Assembly (NCBI RefSeq): GCF_020217025.1
Contig: NZ_JAIWOF010000223.1
Coordinates: 1 to 19,375 of the forward strand
DNA length: 19,375 nt
Direction: 5' to 3'
From: Flavobacterium sp.
GTDB lineage: Bacteria > Bacteroidota > Bacteroidia > Flavobacteriales > Flavobacteriaceae
In this document: in pieces, positions 8,628 through 15,588 of the stretch
Layout of the letters: every line of letters begins with the position of its first letter
Position numbering within the stretch: the first letter of the stretch is position 1
Translations under genes and position numbers: made by a program
Notes under the pieces: model-generated
Database searches by the model: none
Seen by the model: only the letters and a program-made list of their open reading frames with translations
What the model was told of the DNA's origin: nothing

Positions 8628-9167
8628 ATGAAAACGAAACTATTTTTGGTTTTACTTTTGATTACCCATTTCTCTTTCGCTCAAGACAAATTAATCACTA
8701 AAACCGGAACCATTACTTTTGAAGCTTCAGTGCCTTCATTTGAAGAAGTAAAGGCAAAAAATTCAGGTGTTTCTTGTGTGATTAATACCAAAACGGGCGA
8801 AATTGCTTCACTTGCCTTATTAAGAGGGTTCCGATTTAAGGTGGCGTTAATGGAAGAACATTTTAACGAGAATTATGTGGAAAGCGATAAATTCCCTAAA
8901 GCCACTTTTAAAGGAAAAATAGAAAATTTCGACCTTTCTAAGATTACTACAACAGCAACCAATTATACCATTAAAGGAAAATTAGAACTGCATGGAAAAG
9001 CAAAAGACATTTCAATAATCGCAAAAATTAAAAAAGGAAAAGATGGCATAGAAATTGTATCTGACTTTACCGTCAATACAGATGACTTTGACATTGAAAT
9101 TCCAAGTGTAGTGAGTAAAAAAGTTACCAAGAAAGTAAATGTTCGCTTTGAATTTGCATTGAATTAG
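8628..9167 (+). CDS. YceI family periplasmic lipocalin-like protein
   Basis: The 179-residue protein has a signal peptide (to about SFAQ, residue 19) and the YceI fold signature. TKTGTITFEASVP, then GEIASLALLRGFRFKVALMEEHFNENYVESDKFPKATFKGKI, then TIKGKLELHGKAKDISI make up the family's lipocalin-like barrel. YceI proteins bind isoprenoid or amide lipids in a central cavity; some are linked to quinone handling or stress. Here the gene follows a cytochrome lipoprotein and sits opposite a DUF5777 barrel, so a role in an envelope redox or lipid-carrier process is a fair inference but not shown. Length is normal and all core strands appear present. Confidence 0.92.
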   Translation: MKTKLFLVLLLITHFSFAQDKLITKTGTITFEASVPSFEEVKAKNSGVSCVINTKTGEIASLALLRGFRFKVALMEEHFNENYVESDKFPKATFKGKIENFDLSKITTTATNYTIKGKLELHGKAKDISIIAKIKKGKDGIEIVSDFTVNTDDFDIEIPSVVSKKVTKKVNVRFEFALN

Positions 9168-9183
9168 TATTTTATTATATTTA
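9154..9183 (+). promoter_or_regulatory. Candidate promoter TTG-N19-TATATTTA
   Basis: TTG (9154-9156) and TATATTTA (9176-9183) are 19 bp apart, inside the 17-23 bp spacing usual for Bacteroidota promoters; the -7 box differs from TAnnTTTG only in its last base. The start point would be near 9190, about 20 bp before the DUF4412 ATG. The -33 element lies inside the end of the YceI gene. Confidence 0.5.
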
Positions 9184-9209
9184 CATTATTATACAAACAA
9201 GAAACTCAC

Positions 9210-9884
9210 ATGAAAAAAATGACACAAATTGCATTAACTGCCCTATTATTTGTAGGAATTACAGCCAATGCACAAACACAATTAAAAAAAGGTTCTGTAA
9301 CTTACAACATGACAATGCCAAGCGCAAGTGAGGAAATGGCCGCAATGGGAGAAAGCACTATAACTGTTCATTTTGACGAAACCATGCAAGCTACAGATAT
9401 GAGTATGATGGGCGGCATGATGATGATGAAAACTATTGTTCCTAATGAGAATAAAAAAGATTCTAAAATGACAATGGAAGTAATGGGTATGAAATATGAA
9501 ATTACTGATGTAGGAGAAGAAGCTTCAAAAACCTCTAAAGGTCTTAGTAATTTAGATGACGCTAAAGAAATTGTTTACGACAAAAAAGACACTAAAGAAA
9601 TCGTAGGATTTAAATGCTATAAAGCAATTATAACTATGAACGATGGTTCAAAAAACACATTCTACGTTACAGATGCAATTGCACCTCAAGCGCCTTCAAA
9701 TCCTAAAGTAGCGCTTAAATTAACAGGATATCCATTAGAAATGAAGGTTAAAACAGCTCAAGGCGACATGGTTATGACAGCTACAAAATTTTCAAAAGAA
9801 ATTCCTGCAGATGCTTTTAAAGTAGGCGAAGGTTTTACTAAAGTAACTATGGAAGAATTCCAAAAACAAATGGGTGGTATGTAA
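9210..9884 (+). CDS. DUF4412-like, methionine-rich secreted protein
   Basis: The 224-residue protein has a signal peptide (cut near ANAQ-TQL, about residue 22). The body resembles DUF4412 domains: KKGSVTYNMTMPSASEEMA, then DAKEIVYDKKDTKEIVGFKCYKAII, then FYVTDAIAPQAPSNP and GYPLEMKVK. About 25 of the 224 residues are Met (roughly 11%), with a dense run near residues 63-74 (MSMMGGMMMMK). Such runs in periplasmic proteins sometimes bind Cu(I); that is an idea, not shown. The family has no known enzymatic role and is thought to be an envelope protein. The gene has its own promoter-like element and a strong terminator, so it is a single-gene unit downstream of yceI. Confidence 0.75.
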   Translation: MKKMTQIALTALLFVGITANAQTQLKKGSVTYNMTMPSASEEMAAMGESTITVHFDETMQATDMSMMGGMMMMKTIVPNENKKDSKMTMEVMGMKYEITDVGEEASKTSKGLSNLDDAKEIVYDKKDTKEIVGFKCYKAIITMNDGSKNTFYVTDAIAPQAPSNPKVALKLTGYPLEMKVKTAQGDMVMTATKFSKEIPADAFKVGEGFTKVTMEEFQKQMGGM

Positions 9885-9905
9885 TACTAACTCTTTTATG
9901 ATAGT

Positions 9906-9935
9906 AAAAAGCACTGAGAAATCGGTGCTTTTTTT
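9906..9935 (+). terminator. Intrinsic terminator of the DUF4412 gene
   Basis: GCACTGA (9911-9917) pairs with TCGGTGC (9922-9928), including one T-G wobble, closed by a GAAA loop and followed by seven T. It starts 21 bp after the stop codon. Confidence 0.85.
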
Positions 9936-9983
9936 GTATCCTAATTTAGAAAATTAAAAAGTCTATCTAAAAGTTCTATTTTA

Positions 9984-10023
9984 CAAGTTAAACTTACTAG
10001 CTACTTTCAAAATGCAAGTTAAA
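9984..10023 (+). promoter_or_regulatory. Candidate HxlR operator region
   Basis: A 17-base dyad ACTTTCAAAATGCAAGT (10003-10019) has the symmetric form ACTTnCAnnnTGnAAGT. A perfect AAGTT-A-AACTT palindrome lies at 9985-9995, and CAAGTTAAA occurs twice (9984-9992 and 10015-10023), 31 bp apart, about three helical turns. The site is 26 bp before the HxlR start codon. HxlR proteins bind such dyads as dimers, so autoregulation is likely. Confidence 0.45.
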
Positions 10024-10044
10024 TTTTGAAATATTTTTATAGTT

Positions 10045-10464
10045 ATGGAAAAAAATAAAAAAAGATCGGACTGTCCAATTAGTTGTACCCTTGATATTTT
10101 GGGCGATAAATGGTCGTTATTGATTATTAGAGATATGATGTTTCGTCAAAAATCGACTTATGGGGAATTTTTAAAATCGGAAGAAAAAATTGCTACGAAT
10201 ATTTTGGCTGCAAGACTACAAAATTTGGAAGAAAATGAACTCATCGAAAAACTAGAACACCCAGAAAGTAAAGCAAAGGTGTTATATAAGCTTACGCCAA
10301 AAGCAATTGATTTATTACCCATTATTGTAGAAATCCATTTGTGGGCTGATAAATACTTTACCATTCCAGCCGACATAAAAGCCATGATAAATGATACCAA
10401 AAAAGGAAAAGAAGCCTTTATAAAAACCACAACGCAGCAATTAAAAAAACAAATAGCGGGTTAG
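10045..10464 (+). CDS. HxlR family winged-helix transcriptional regulator
   Basis: The 139-residue protein is a compact HxlR domain. CPISCTLDILGDKWSLLIIR (residues 10-29) is the family signature, followed by the helix-turn-helix (YGEFLKSEEKIATNILAARLQNLEENELI) and the wing (EHPESKAKVLYKLTPKA). A dimerisation helix with EIHLWADKY ends the domain. Two cysteines (10 and 14) near the N-terminus could act as a thiol sensor, as in some HxlR proteins, though that depends on the subfamily. The dyad in front of the gene points to autoregulation. There is no divergent target gene; DUF4412 upstream has its own terminator and the gene downstream is a foreign-looking cassette, so the regulon cannot be named. 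Confidence 0.92.
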   Translation: MEKNKKRSDCPISCTLDILGDKWSLLIIRDMMFRQKSTYGEFLKSEEKIATNILAARLQNLEENELIEKLEHPESKAKVLYKLTPKAIDLLPIIVEIHLWADKYFTIPADIKAMINDTKKGKEAFIKTTTQQLKKQIAG

Positions 10465-10500
10465 AAAATAGTATTTTGAACTAATGTTTCATAAGCTAAT

Positions 10501-10525
10501 TTGTAAGAATTTTTTCTTATATTTG
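10501..10525 (+). promoter_or_regulatory. Candidate promoter just before the NTPase cassette
   Basis: TATATTTG (10518-10525) matches TAnnTTTG exactly. A TTG at 10501-10503 is 14 bp upstream, shorter than the usual 17-23 bp. It lies 5 bp before the left cassette site and could drive the NTPase gene from outside the cassette. Confidence 0.4.
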
Positions 10526-10530
10526 AAAAA

Positions 10531-10606
10531 CGCTAGTTTATAGCGCTTAAACACCCCAAATTGGGTAGATTGGCGATACTTTGAAGCGCATATATACAAG
10601 TTGGCG
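10531..10606 (+). repeat. Left attC-like palindromic site
   Basis: CGCTAGT (10531-10537) can pair along its full length with GTTGGCG (10600-10606), using three G-T wobbles. Inside, TATAGCGCTT (10539-10548) pairs with AAGCGCATATA (10584-10594), leaving A10590 as a bulged base. The loop holds a further small hairpin, CCCAA-A-TTGGG (10555-10565). A competing hairpin CGCTA-GTTTA-TAGCG (10531-10545) is also possible. Confidence 0.5.
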
Positions 10607-10620
10607 GTAATGATACAGAA

Positions 10621-12504
10621 ATGAACATAGAACAAGTAGAAATTATAAAGCAATATTTGAGTATTGAAACAAACTACGCTGTCATTATTAACGGACAGTA
10701 TGGTGTTGGCAAGACTCATTTTTACAAAAACTATCTATCTCCAAAAATTAAAGAAGTATCCCTTGCGAAAGATTACAGGAAAAAATTTACTCCAATTCAT
10801 ATTTCTCTTTTTGGGTTTAAAAGTTTAGATGAAATTCAGACCGCAATTTTTGTAGAACTTTATCCAATTCTTAGACATAAAGGTTTAAAATTAGCTGCTG
10901 GGATTGGCAAATCCTTAATAAGGGGAATTGCACAAATAAAGGGTGCAGGAGATATTGATGATTATATAGGTGATATAAGTCAAGATGCTGATGATTGGTT
11001 AAAGTATGACGAATTAGTCATTTGCTTTGATGACTTGGATAGAAAAAGTGAAAGTTTGGATTTACGTGATGTATTCGGCTTCATAAATTCGTTAGTTGAA
11101 AATCAAGGTGCGAAAATTATAATTATAGCTAACGAAGAACAACTAATTAAAGATGAGAATTATTCTTCAAGTCTCAGAGAAAAGGTAATTGGTGTTTCAA
11201 TTCAATTTGAACCAGACGTTGAAAGTGTATTTAAACAAATTATTGATACGAGATATTCATCTTCTTCAAAATCATTCTATGCTTTTCTAGAAATTAATTC
11301 TTCTCGGATTGTAGAAATTATTCAAGTAAACCAAAATAACTTTAGAAACTTAATTTTCTTTCTTGAACACTTTAGGACAATCTACTATCCATTGGAAAAT
11401 GAATTTCAAGTAGATAAAGACTTCAATCTTTTAAAAGAAGAAAAACTCCAATCGGTTCTCGATTTTACAATTGCAATTACCATAGAGTATAAACTTGGAT
11501 TAATAAACTCTACAAATTTTAAAGAAGTGAAAGAACTTGGTCAAGTTTCCTTCTCAAATTTTGATTTTAGCTTGCTACTTAAGAACAATAAAAAAGATGA
11601 AAAGGAAGAAAAAACTCCGACTTACATAGAGACGTTTAGAAACAAATATTTTACAAACAAAAAGTATTATTTCTTTAAATCCGTATTTGACTATGTCACT
11701 GGAACAAAGTCATTTTGCATTAAGACTTTGAAGTCTGAATTAATGGAGTATTTTATTGTGAAAGATGGAGAAATCCCTGAGCAAGAAATAATACTAAATG
11801 ACTTATCTTACTTGGGTTGCCTAAACTTATCAGACGAAAGCTACAAAAGACTAACTTCAAAAATGCTTGAATTTGTCGATGACGGAAAATACCAACTAAG
11901 ACAGTATGCAACCGTTTTTCATTATGCAACTCGATTTAATAATATCCTCGGCTACAATTTTAAAAACCTAAAAAGGAGATTTAAAAATGGAATAAAAAAT
12001 GGAATTTCTAATTACACGTACAATTACGACTTAGGATTCCATATGTCGGTGAGTAGCGATACAGAATTTATAGATGATGTTATTGAAATAATAAAGTATT
12101 GTGTAGAAATAAATGATTCCTTACAAAAGGTTAATAAAGAGACAGAATTAAAAGAACTATTTGATTTATTCCAAAACGACTATGATTCATTTATAGAAAA
12201 AGTATCCGAGCGAGATAATGAATTAAGATACTCGCCTTTTTGGTTAGAATTCAACTTGAAAAAGGTAGTAAAAACCATAGGACAACTTGAAAATGAGAAG
12301 ATTTGGAAACTAGGACATTATTTTAAAAACAGGTATCATGTTCACATCTACGAAAAGATTTTCCCAGAAAAGGATTTTGTAATTAAGCTTAGAGAAGAAA
12401 TTAATAAGCCAACAAGGAAAAGGAAAGTGAAAAGTTTAAAAAATGCAAGCTTAAACTACCTTACACAGACACTATCTGAATGCGAGAACAACTTCCCGAA
12501 ATAA
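10621..12504 (+). CDS. P-loop NTPase, KAP-like; possible defence protein
   Basis: The 627-residue protein has an N-terminal P-loop NTPase domain. Walker A is GQYGVGKT (residues 25-32). ISLFGFKSLDEIQTAIF (61-77) is a strand-helix often seen in KAP-type NTPases. Walker B is LVICFDDLDR (132-141), and IIIIANEEQ (166-174) is the likely sensor 1 with Asn171. A later FRNLIFFLEHFRTIY could hold the sensor 2 region. Unlike many KAP proteins, no transmembrane helices interrupt the domain, so a cytosolic location is expected. The remaining 350 or so residues are helical and charged, with no domain I recognise; an effector or sensor role there would be a guess. Related NTPases occur in phage-exclusion systems, and isolated position in a cassette-like insertion fits that, but nothing here proves it. 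No Shine-Dalgarno is evident; ATG 10621 is the only start that includes the full P-loop domain. Confidence 0.75.
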   Translation: MNIEQVEIIKQYLSIETNYAVIINGQYGVGKTHFYKNYLSPKIKEVSLAKDYRKKFTPIHISLFGFKSLDEIQTAIFVELYPILRHKGLKLAAGIGKSLIRGIAQIKGAGDIDDYIGDISQDADDWLKYDELVICFDDLDRKSESLDLRDVFGFINSLVENQGAKIIIIANEEQLIKDENYSSSLREKVIGVSIQFEPDVESVFKQIIDTRYSSSSKSFYAFLEINSSRIVEIIQVNQNNFRNLIFFLEHFRTIYYPLENEFQVDKDFNLLKEEKLQSVLDFTIAITIEYKLGLINSTNFKEVKELGQVSFSNFDFSLLLKNNKKDEKEEKTPTYIETFRNKYFTNKKYYFFKSVFDYVTGTKSFCIKTLKSELMEYFIVKDGEIPEQEIILNDLSYLGCLNLSDESYKRLTSKMLEFVDDGKYQLRQYATVFHYATRFNNILGYNFKNLKRRFKNGIKNGISNYTYNYDLGFHMSVSSDTEFIDDVIEIIKYCVEINDSLQKVNKETELKELFDLFQNDYDSFIEKVSERDNELRYSPFWLEFNLKKVVKTIGQLENEKIWKLGHYFKNRYHVHIYEKIFPEKDFVIKLREEINKPTRKRKVKSLKNASLNYLTQTLSECENNFPK

Positions 12505-12514
12505 GAATCACTAC

Positions 12515-12644
12515 TGCCAACATCACCTATACGCAATCAGGGGTTTCGTGCTTCGTAGGGCAGGAAAGTAGTAAAATTAAAGTTCAGTTCTTCGTAGGAA
12601 GTTCAGTGGTAAAATCCCTGCCTGCGTATAGCTGAGAACCGTTG
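12515..12644 (+). repeat. Right attC-like palindromic site with internal duplication
   Basis: TGCCAAC (12515-12521) faces GTTG (12641-12644). Inside, TATACGCA (12528-12535) pairs perfectly with TGCGTATA (12623-12630). After a 2x2 internal loop, CAGGGGTTT (12538-12546) pairs with AAATCCCTG (12612-12620) with one wobble. The loop between 12547 and 12611 contains an imperfect direct duplication (12545-12577 and 12583-12615) sharing CTTCGTAGG and a GTAAAAT end. Confidence 0.5.
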
Positions 12645-12691
12645 AAATTTCAATCTAAAAAGTTGTTTATGGCAACTCGCCATTTTTAAAA

Positions 12692-12722
12692 CAAAAAAAT
12701 CCCGAGCCAACACTCGGGATTT
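12692..12722 (-). terminator. Intrinsic terminator of valS
   Basis: Read leftwards, AAATCCCGAG pairs with CTCGGGATTT (12713-12722 with 12697-12706) around a 6-base loop, followed by a T-run (the A-run at 12693-12699 on this strand). It lies 41 bp after the valS stop codon. Confidence 0.85.
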
Positions 12723-12733
12723 ACTATTTTTAG

Positions 12734-12754
12734 ATTCTGAATCGAGTTCAGAAT
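12734..12754. repeat. REP-like palindrome
   Basis: ATTCTGAA (12734-12741) and TTCAGAAT (12747-12754) form an 8-bp stem with a TCGAG loop. On the minus strand it is preceded by GTC. From memory, units of the type GTCATTCTGAA...TTCAGAATCT are a common intergenic repeat in Bacteroidota genomes; copy number cannot be seen here. Confidence 0.55.
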
Positions 12755-12763
12755 GACAAAATG

Positions 12764-15391
12764 CTATTTCAAACTCGCTAAACTTTGTTCTAAAGTCGCA
12801 ATTTTAGCTAAAGCGTCGGCTTCTTTTTTGCGTTCGTTGGCGATTACTTGTTCAGGTGCGCCGGCTACGAATTTCTCGTTAGACAATTTCCCTTGTACTG
12901 AGCGTAAGAAACCTTTCGTGTAGTTCAACTCTTCGGTTAATTTTGCAATTTCTGCTTCTACATCAATGTTTCCTTTAATTGGAATAAAATATTCATTCGA
13001 TTTCACACGATACGATAACGCACCATCTACTTTATCTGCAACATATTCTAACGTAGTCAAGTTTCCTAACTTCTGAATCACCGAATCAAAATACGTTGAT
13101 GCTTTTTCGTTGTTCACCACTTTTAATTCCATCGCATCTTTAAACGGAATGTTTTTGTCTTTACGAATCGTTCTAATTCCAGAAATTACTTCGGTTGCAA
13201 AATCAAAATCGGTAATTAATTTTTCGTCAAATGCTTTTGCTTTTGGCCACTCGCCTACTATCAACGCTTGTTCTGGCGTTCTTTCGGCAATATGATGCCA
13301 AATTTCCTCCGTTAAAAACGGCATGAACGGATGTAACAATTTCAAGTTCGCTTCTAACATTTCAATTGCTTTTTCAAACGTAGCGCGGTCAATTGGTTGT
13401 TGGTAACCTGGTTTGATCATTTCTAAGAACCACGAACAAAAATCGTCCCAAACCAATTTGTAAATCGCCATTAACGCGTCTGATAATCTGTATTTATCAA
13501 AGTTATCTTCGATTTCGGCTAAGGTTTGTTGCAACTTCGCTTCGTACCATTCGATGGCAACTTTTGAAGATTCTGGTTGTGCAATATCCGCCACTTCCCA
13601 ACCTTTGATTAGTTTGAAAGCATTCCAAATTTTGTTAGAGAAACCTTTTCCTTGGTTGCATAATTCTTCGTCGAATAAAATATCATTTCCTGCCGAAGCA
13701 CTCAATAACAATCCCACACGAACTCCATCAGCACCAAATTTTTCAATTAGTCCAAGCGGTTCTGGAGAATTTCCTAAAGATTTCGACATTTTACGACCTT
13801 GCTTATCACGAACTAATCCTGTTAAATATACGTTTGAAAATGGTTTTTCGCCTGCATATTCATAACCTGCAATAATCATACGCGCTACCCAGAAGAATAA
13901 AATATCGGGACCCGTAACTAAATCATTGGTAGGATAATAATATTTAAAATCTTCACTTTCTGGATTTAAAACACCTCCAAAAACCGCCATTGGCCATAAC
14001 CATGAAGAAAACCAAGTATCTAGGGCGTCAGCGTCCTGACGTAAGTCAGCAGTGGTCAGTGTTGCGTTGCCAGTTTTTACTTTCGCAAGCTCAAGGGCTT
14101 TCTCGATGTTTTCCGCTACTACGAAATCTTCTTTTCCGTCACCAAAATAGTACGCCGGAATTTGTTGTCCCCACCACAATTGGCGTGAAATATTCCAATC
14201 GCGAATGTTGTTTAACCAATGCGCATACGTATTGTTAAAACGGCTTGGATATAATTTGATTTCGTCTGATTCTAAAACGGCTTTGATAGCAGGTTTTACT
14301 AAATCTTCCATTTTTAAGAACCATTGGTCGGATAATCTTGGTTCGATTACCGCTTTTGTTCTTTCAGAAGTTCCTACTTTATTCAAATGCGTTTCGGTTT
14401 TTGCTAACGCTCCGATTGTTTCTAATTCTTTCGCAATTTCTTCACGAACAACAAATCTGTCTTTTCCTTGATAATGCAATCCGAAAGAATTCAAAGTCGC
14501 ATCTTCATTGAAAATATCGATGATTTCTAAATTGTGTTTATCACCTAACGTTTTATCGTTTGTATCGTGAGCAGGCGTTACTTTTAAACAACCTGTACCG
14601 AATTCTACATCAACATATTCGTCTTCGATGATTGGCACTACTCTACCACAAATTGGAACGATTGCTTTCTTCCCTTTTAAATGCGAAAAACGTTCGTCAT
14701 TTGGATTGATACAGATTGCAGTATCTCCAAAAATTGTTTCTGGACGAGTCGTTGCAACGGTTAAGAAATCTTCTGAACCTTCGATTTTATATTTGATGAA
14801 ATATAATTTTCCTTGACGTTCTTCAAAGATTACTTCTTCGTCTGATAAGGTAGTTTTAGCTTCTGGATCCCAGTTTACCATTCGGTAACCGCGGTAAATC
14901 AAACCTTTGTTGTATAAATCTACAAATGAGTGAATTACCGATGCTGACATATCGTCATCCATCGTAAACTTAGTACGACTCCAATCGCAAGAACAACCTA
15001 ATTGTTTTAATTGCTCTAAGATGGTTCCTCCGTATTTTTCGGTCCAATCCCAAGCGTGTTTTAGGAATTCTTCGCGTGTTAAATCGTTTTTATTGATGCC
15101 TTCTTCTTTTAACTTCGCTACTACTTTCGCTTCGGTTGCAATTGAGGCATGGTCGGTTCCTGGCACCCAACAAGCGTTGAACCCTTTTAAACGCGCACGA
15201 CGAATTAATACATCTTGAATGGTGTTATTCAACATGTGTCCCATATGTAAGACTCCCGTTACGTTTGGTGGCGGAATTACAATGGTGTACGGCGTTCTGT
15301 GGTCGGGTTTGGATGTAAAATAATCGTTTTTCATCCAGTAGTCGTACCACTTTTGTTCTACTTCTTTAGCGTTGAATTGTGCAGGAATCAT
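12764..15391 (-). CDS. valS: Valine--tRNA ligase
   Basis: The 875-residue enzyme charges tRNA-Val with valine in the cytosol, at ATP cost. The start at 15391 ([19 protein letters not shown]) is preferred over an in-frame ATG 20 codons upstream (15451), whose extra residues come from a tandem-repeat leader and match no ValRS N-terminus. Visible are [13 protein letters not shown] (HIGH-type motif at residues 49-52), [17 protein letters not shown] and the CP1 editing insert ([20 protein letters not shown]). [10 protein letters not shown] and the KMSKS motif (534-538) follow, then the anticodon-binding domain and a C-terminal coiled-coil arm (about 805-875). All catalytic elements are intact. The gene ends next to a strong terminator. 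A TACTTTTG box lies on its strand at 15492-15499, and an 8-bp tandem repeat lies between box and start. Confidence 0.97.
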   Translation of the reverse strand: MIPAQFNAKEVEQKWYDYWMKNDYFTSKPDHRTPYTIVIPPPNVTGVLHMGHMLNNTIQDVLIRRARLKGFNACWVPGTDHASIATEAKVVAKLKEEGINKNDLTREEFLKHAWDWTEKYGGTILEQLKQLGCSCDWSRTKFTMDDDMSASVIHSFVDLYNKGLIYRGYRMVNWDPEAKTTLSDEEVIFEERQGKLYFIKYKIEGSEDFLTVATTRPETIFGDTAICINPNDERFSHLKGKKAIVPICGRVVPIIEDEYVDVEFGTGCLKVTPAHDTNDKTLGDKHNLEIIDIFNEDATLNSFGLHYQGKDRFVVREEIAKELETIGALAKTETHLNKVGTSERTKAVIEPRLSDQWFLKMEDLVKPAIKAVLESDEIKLYPSRFNNTYAHWLNNIRDWNISRQLWWGQQIPAYYFGDGKEDFVVAENIEKALELAKVKTGNATLTTADLRQDADALDTWFSSWLWPMAVFGGVLNPESEDFKYYYPTNDLVTGPDILFFWVARMIIAGYEYAGEKPFSNVYLTGLVRDKQGRKMSKSLGNSPEPLGLIEKFGADGVRVGLLLSASAGNDILFDEELCNQGKGFSNKIWNAFKLIKGWEVADIAQPESSKVAIEWYEAKLQQTLAEIEDNFDKYRLSDALMAIYKLVWDDFCSWFLEMIKPGYQQPIDRATFEKAIEMLEANLKLLHPFMPFLTEEIWHHIAERTPEQALIVGEWPKAKAFDEKLITDFDFATEVISGIRTIRKDKNIPFKDAMELKVVNNEKASTYFDSVIQKLGNLTTLEYVADKVDGALSYRVKSNEYFIPIKGNIDVEAEIAKLTEELNYTKGFLRSVQGKLSNEKFVAGAPEQVIANERKKEADALAKIATLEQSLASLK

Positions 15392-15405
15392 TATATTTTT
15401 TTCTT

Positions 15406-15445
15406 GTTTAATTGTTGAATCGTTGAACGGTTGAATCGTTCGTTT
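15406..15445. repeat. 8-bp tandem repeat in the valS leader
   Basis: Four consecutive imperfect units GTTTAATT, GTTGAATC, GTTGAACG and GTTGAATC occupy 15406-15437, with a degraded fifth (GTTCGTTT, 15438-15445). The array begins 15 bp upstream of the valS start codon and lies in its probable 5' leader. Confidence 0.7.
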
Positions 15446-15491
15446 TAACATTCCAAAACTTACTTTGGTATGCTTTTTGTTTTACTAATTG

Positions 15492-15499
15492 CAAAAGTA
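15492..15499 (-). promoter_or_regulatory. Candidate -7 box of valS
   Basis: On the minus strand this reads TACTTTTG, an exact match to TAnnTTTG, about 100 bp before the valS start codon. No TTG at the expected -33 spacing is visible. The leader would include the 8-bp tandem repeat. Confidence 0.4.
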
Positions 15500-15588
15500 A
15501 CTATATAACGAAAATAAAAAAAATGTTAGGAGTAGTTTGTTGGTTGCTTATATTTAATTATTTTTACAACAACCTATTAATTTATAAG

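Larger units (their letters stand above)
10531..12644 (+). mobile_element. Candidate single-gene cassette between two attC-like palindromes
   Basis: One NTPase ORF lies between structured sites at 10531-10606 and 12515-12644. The left site ends in GTTGGCG (10600-10606); the ATG follows at 10621. The stop codon ends at 12504, and TGCCAAC (12515-12521), the complement of GTTGGCA, starts the right site. GTTGGCGGTAATGATAC (10600-10616) and the complement of 12505-12521 agree at 14 of 17 bases. Gene orientation, close spacing and site lengths of 76 and about 130 bp fit an integron cassette. Against this, the core boxes match GTTRRRY at only 5 of 7 positions and no integrase is seen. A transposon-like unit with inverted ends is the main alternative. 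Neighbours on both sides (HxlR, valS) look like chromosomal backbone. Confidence 0.45.

Noticed and set aside
9408..9428. ATG-rich run in the DUF4412 gene as a phase-variable trinucleotide repeat
   Set aside because: Only four ATG units are in a row, too short for a slippage tract, and the reading frame is intact.
10489..10719. Leftward 76-codon ORF across the left cassette site
   Set aside because: It runs antisense through the palindrome and the NTPase P-loop, shows no domain, and its composition looks like a shadow frame.
10539..12632. TATAGC at both outer ends of the cassette (10539-10544 and 12627-12632) as a target-site duplication
   Set aside because: Six bases only, part of the stems themselves, and not positioned at the ends of the inverted repeats; too weak to call.
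12642..12653. Perfect palindrome TTGAAATTTCAA near GTTGAAAT, as a CRISPR repeat or operator
   Set aside because: Only one copy, no spacers or second repeat, and AT-rich 12-mers of this kind arise easily.
13110..15218. Several rightward ORFs inside valS
   Set aside because: They are antisense shadows of a long, intact, conserved gene and have no recognisable domain.
15392..15451. Longer N-terminus for ValS
   Set aside because: The 20 added residues are encoded by the tandem-repeat leader and precede a standard ValRS start ([13 protein letters not shown]).
15523..15588. Longer start for the DUF1573 protein
   Set aside because: It would put a second hydrophobic run before a complete signal peptide; the ATG at 15589 gives a normal exported protein.
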